Source of the DNA: Candidatus Babelota bacterium
Lineage (GTDB): Bacteria > Babelota > Babeliae > Babelales > Babelaceae
Direction of reading: 5' to 3'
Length of the DNA stretch: 5,976 nucleotides
NCBI GenBank assembly: GCA_003174035.1
Contig: PRDV01000004.1
Location: forward strand, 1-5,976
Shown: positions 4,887-5,976 of the stretch, in pieces
How the letters are laid out: every line of letters begins with the position of its first letter
Position numbering within the stretch: the stretch's first letter is position 1
Position numbers and translations under genes: made by a program
Notes under the pieces: generated by a model
What the model was told of the DNA's origin: nothing
The model's input: only the letters and a program-made list of their open reading frames with translations
Databases searched by the model: none

Positions 4887-5976
4887 ATGATTTCTCTAAA
4901 AAAAGTATTTTTTTTAATAACCGCAGGCTTAGGAACCCTCTCTGCAATGGATATAGATCAAACGTCGCCTCTATTAGAAAGAGGAATCCCGCGTGAGATT
5001 TGGCAAACGATTGCCGATCATTTGCCCGGAAATAGCCATCTGCTCAATAGCCTCGGGCGTACTTTAAAATTTGATCAAGCAACTTATGAAAAAATTGTCG
5101 AAGCTCTGATCGAAGCCATAGAAGACTTTCCCCTAAAGAGTGAAGTTAAAAAATTCATGGAAACTTATTTTAAAACAGCCTATTCACCAGAAATAACGCG
5201 GATGATTGAGAAGGCGCTTGCCGATATAATACAGAATCATGAATTAAGTGATTATGGACCGAATAGAGCTGATATTGAACTATTAGACCGGGGAGGACAT
5301 AATACCTTGATACATCCTCTACGTGGTGCAATGCAACCATTCCAATCATCTAATGGATTACATCATAATCTATTATTTCCTCTTAATCGTGATGATCGGA
5401 AAAACCTGAGCCAGTTCCCTTTATTCCATCCATTCGACCCCATACTACGACAAAATTCTGAGGTAGCCAATCTGAATCCTGAAGAATTAAACAAAAAGAA
5501 ACAAGATTCCAAAAAAGCTAGTATAAATGTGCGCTATATATTGAAGCTTATTGATTTGATGTCGTTAAAAGAAAAAGTTGGGATGTATGCTTATATATTG
5601 CCCACCTATATTCCAGAATCCGCTATTGCATCAACCATTACTCGAAAATTTGGCAACCGACTTCTCTTGACATTATATATGGCTTCTGGCTTTATAGCTT
5701 ACAATTTACTTTTGCTACACTTAAATCCAGCAAAATATTACCTTTCTCCTCTTGCCTTGCTAGGCAAATTACTCGCTTCATGTAGAATAGTAGTGCCAAT
5801 CTCTATACGCAAAGCACTGTTATGTACGGCGGGCCTGCATTTTCTAACAGCGTTACAAGTGTCCACAAGCGGTCCTAGCGGCTGGCGCCAATTGACCCCC
5901 TACGATATTAAATTAAAATATCAACAAATCCAAAATCAATTGACCAACTTGCGAAAAGCATTAGATGAGAGAGAGA
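4887..5976 (+). CDS. Exported or membrane protein with F-box-like N-terminus, cut by the right edge
   Basis: An open frame of 363 codons runs off the window, so the C-terminus is missing. Residues 1-20 form a signal peptide (MISLKKVFFLITAGLGTLSA, then MD). The next part, roughly residues 34-60, reads IPREIWQTIADHLPG and then LL..L.R, with the spacing of hydrophobic positions seen in F-box-like motifs. The middle (61-255) is mixed polar and I do not recognise it. Two or three hydrophobic segments follow at about 258-278, 286-303 and 307-325. From residue 340 onward a charged, heptad-like stretch suggests the start of a coiled coil. The ATG at 4887 has no clear Shine-Dalgarno sequence. Another ATG at 4877 is in a different frame that soon stops. 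The signal peptide right after this ATG supports the choice. Function is unknown; a surface or secreted host-interaction protein is inference. Confidence 0.8.
   Translation, partial: MISLKKVFFLITAGLGTLSAMDIDQTSPLLERGIPREIWQTIADHLPGNSHLLNSLGRTLKFDQATYEKIVEALIEAIEDFPLKSEVKKFMETYFKTAYSPEITRMIEKALADIIQNHELSDYGPNRADIELLDRGGHNTLIHPLRGAMQPFQSSNGLHHNLLFPLNRDDRKNLSQFPLFHPFDPILRQNSEVANLNPEELNKKKQDSKKASINVRYILKLIDLMSLKEKVGMYAYILPTYIPESAIASTITRKFGNRLLLTLYMASGFIAYNLLLLHLNPAKYYLSPLALLGKLLASCRIVVPISIRKALLCTAGLHFLTALQVSTSGPSGWRQLTPYDIKLKYQQIQNQLTNLRKALDERE

Overview
The window looks like an AT-rich bacterial chromosome segment. Genes are tightly packed, mostly on the minus strand, and there is no sign of an insertion sequence, prophage or CRISPR array. 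The content suggests a host-associated, non-model bacterium: a SpoIID-family peptidoglycan enzyme without other sporulation genes, a CT398-like coiled-coil/zinc-ribbon protein, and an exported protein with an F-box-like stretch just after its signal peptide. Candidatus Dependentiae (TM6) or another intracellular lineage is my best guess. It rests on overall resemblance, not on a marker gene.

Positions 1-165 hold the start of a minus-strand gene that runs off the left edge, with its own Shine-Dalgarno sequence and a good extended -10 promoter. Positions 166-3122 form a compact minus-strand block, read from right to left: a tRNA with a CAU anticodon, a coiled-coil/zinc-ribbon protein, an RNase HI-family protein, a SpoIID-like exported protein and a YdjM-like membrane protein. 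The last four genes overlap by 17 nt twice or are 2 nt apart, so they are very probably one transcript. A candidate promoter for the tRNA and this block lies inside the 3' end of the preceding gene, a glyceraldehyde-3-phosphate dehydrogenase (3150-4166). The dehydrogenase keeps the catalytic residues but lacks the usual NAD-selecting aspartate.

Upstream of it lies a separate minus-strand pair of very small, hydrophilic, cysteine-containing proteins (4494-4691 and 4317-4478). This pair has its own promoter, the two strongest Shine-Dalgarno sequences in the window, and a Rho-independent terminator at 4232-4289. I do not recognise either protein. The divergent region 4704-4886 holds this promoter and an opposing plus-strand promoter, each associated with a perfect inverted repeat that could be an operator. 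The plus-strand promoter drives a large exported or membrane protein starting at 4887 and cut by the right edge.

Functionally, most of the window is housekeeping: central carbon metabolism, a tRNA, RNA/DNA hybrid removal and envelope remodelling. The less ordinary parts are the small-protein pair, the palindromic divergent control region and the exported protein with an F-box-like motif. I found no clear multi-gene defence or otherwise undescribed system.
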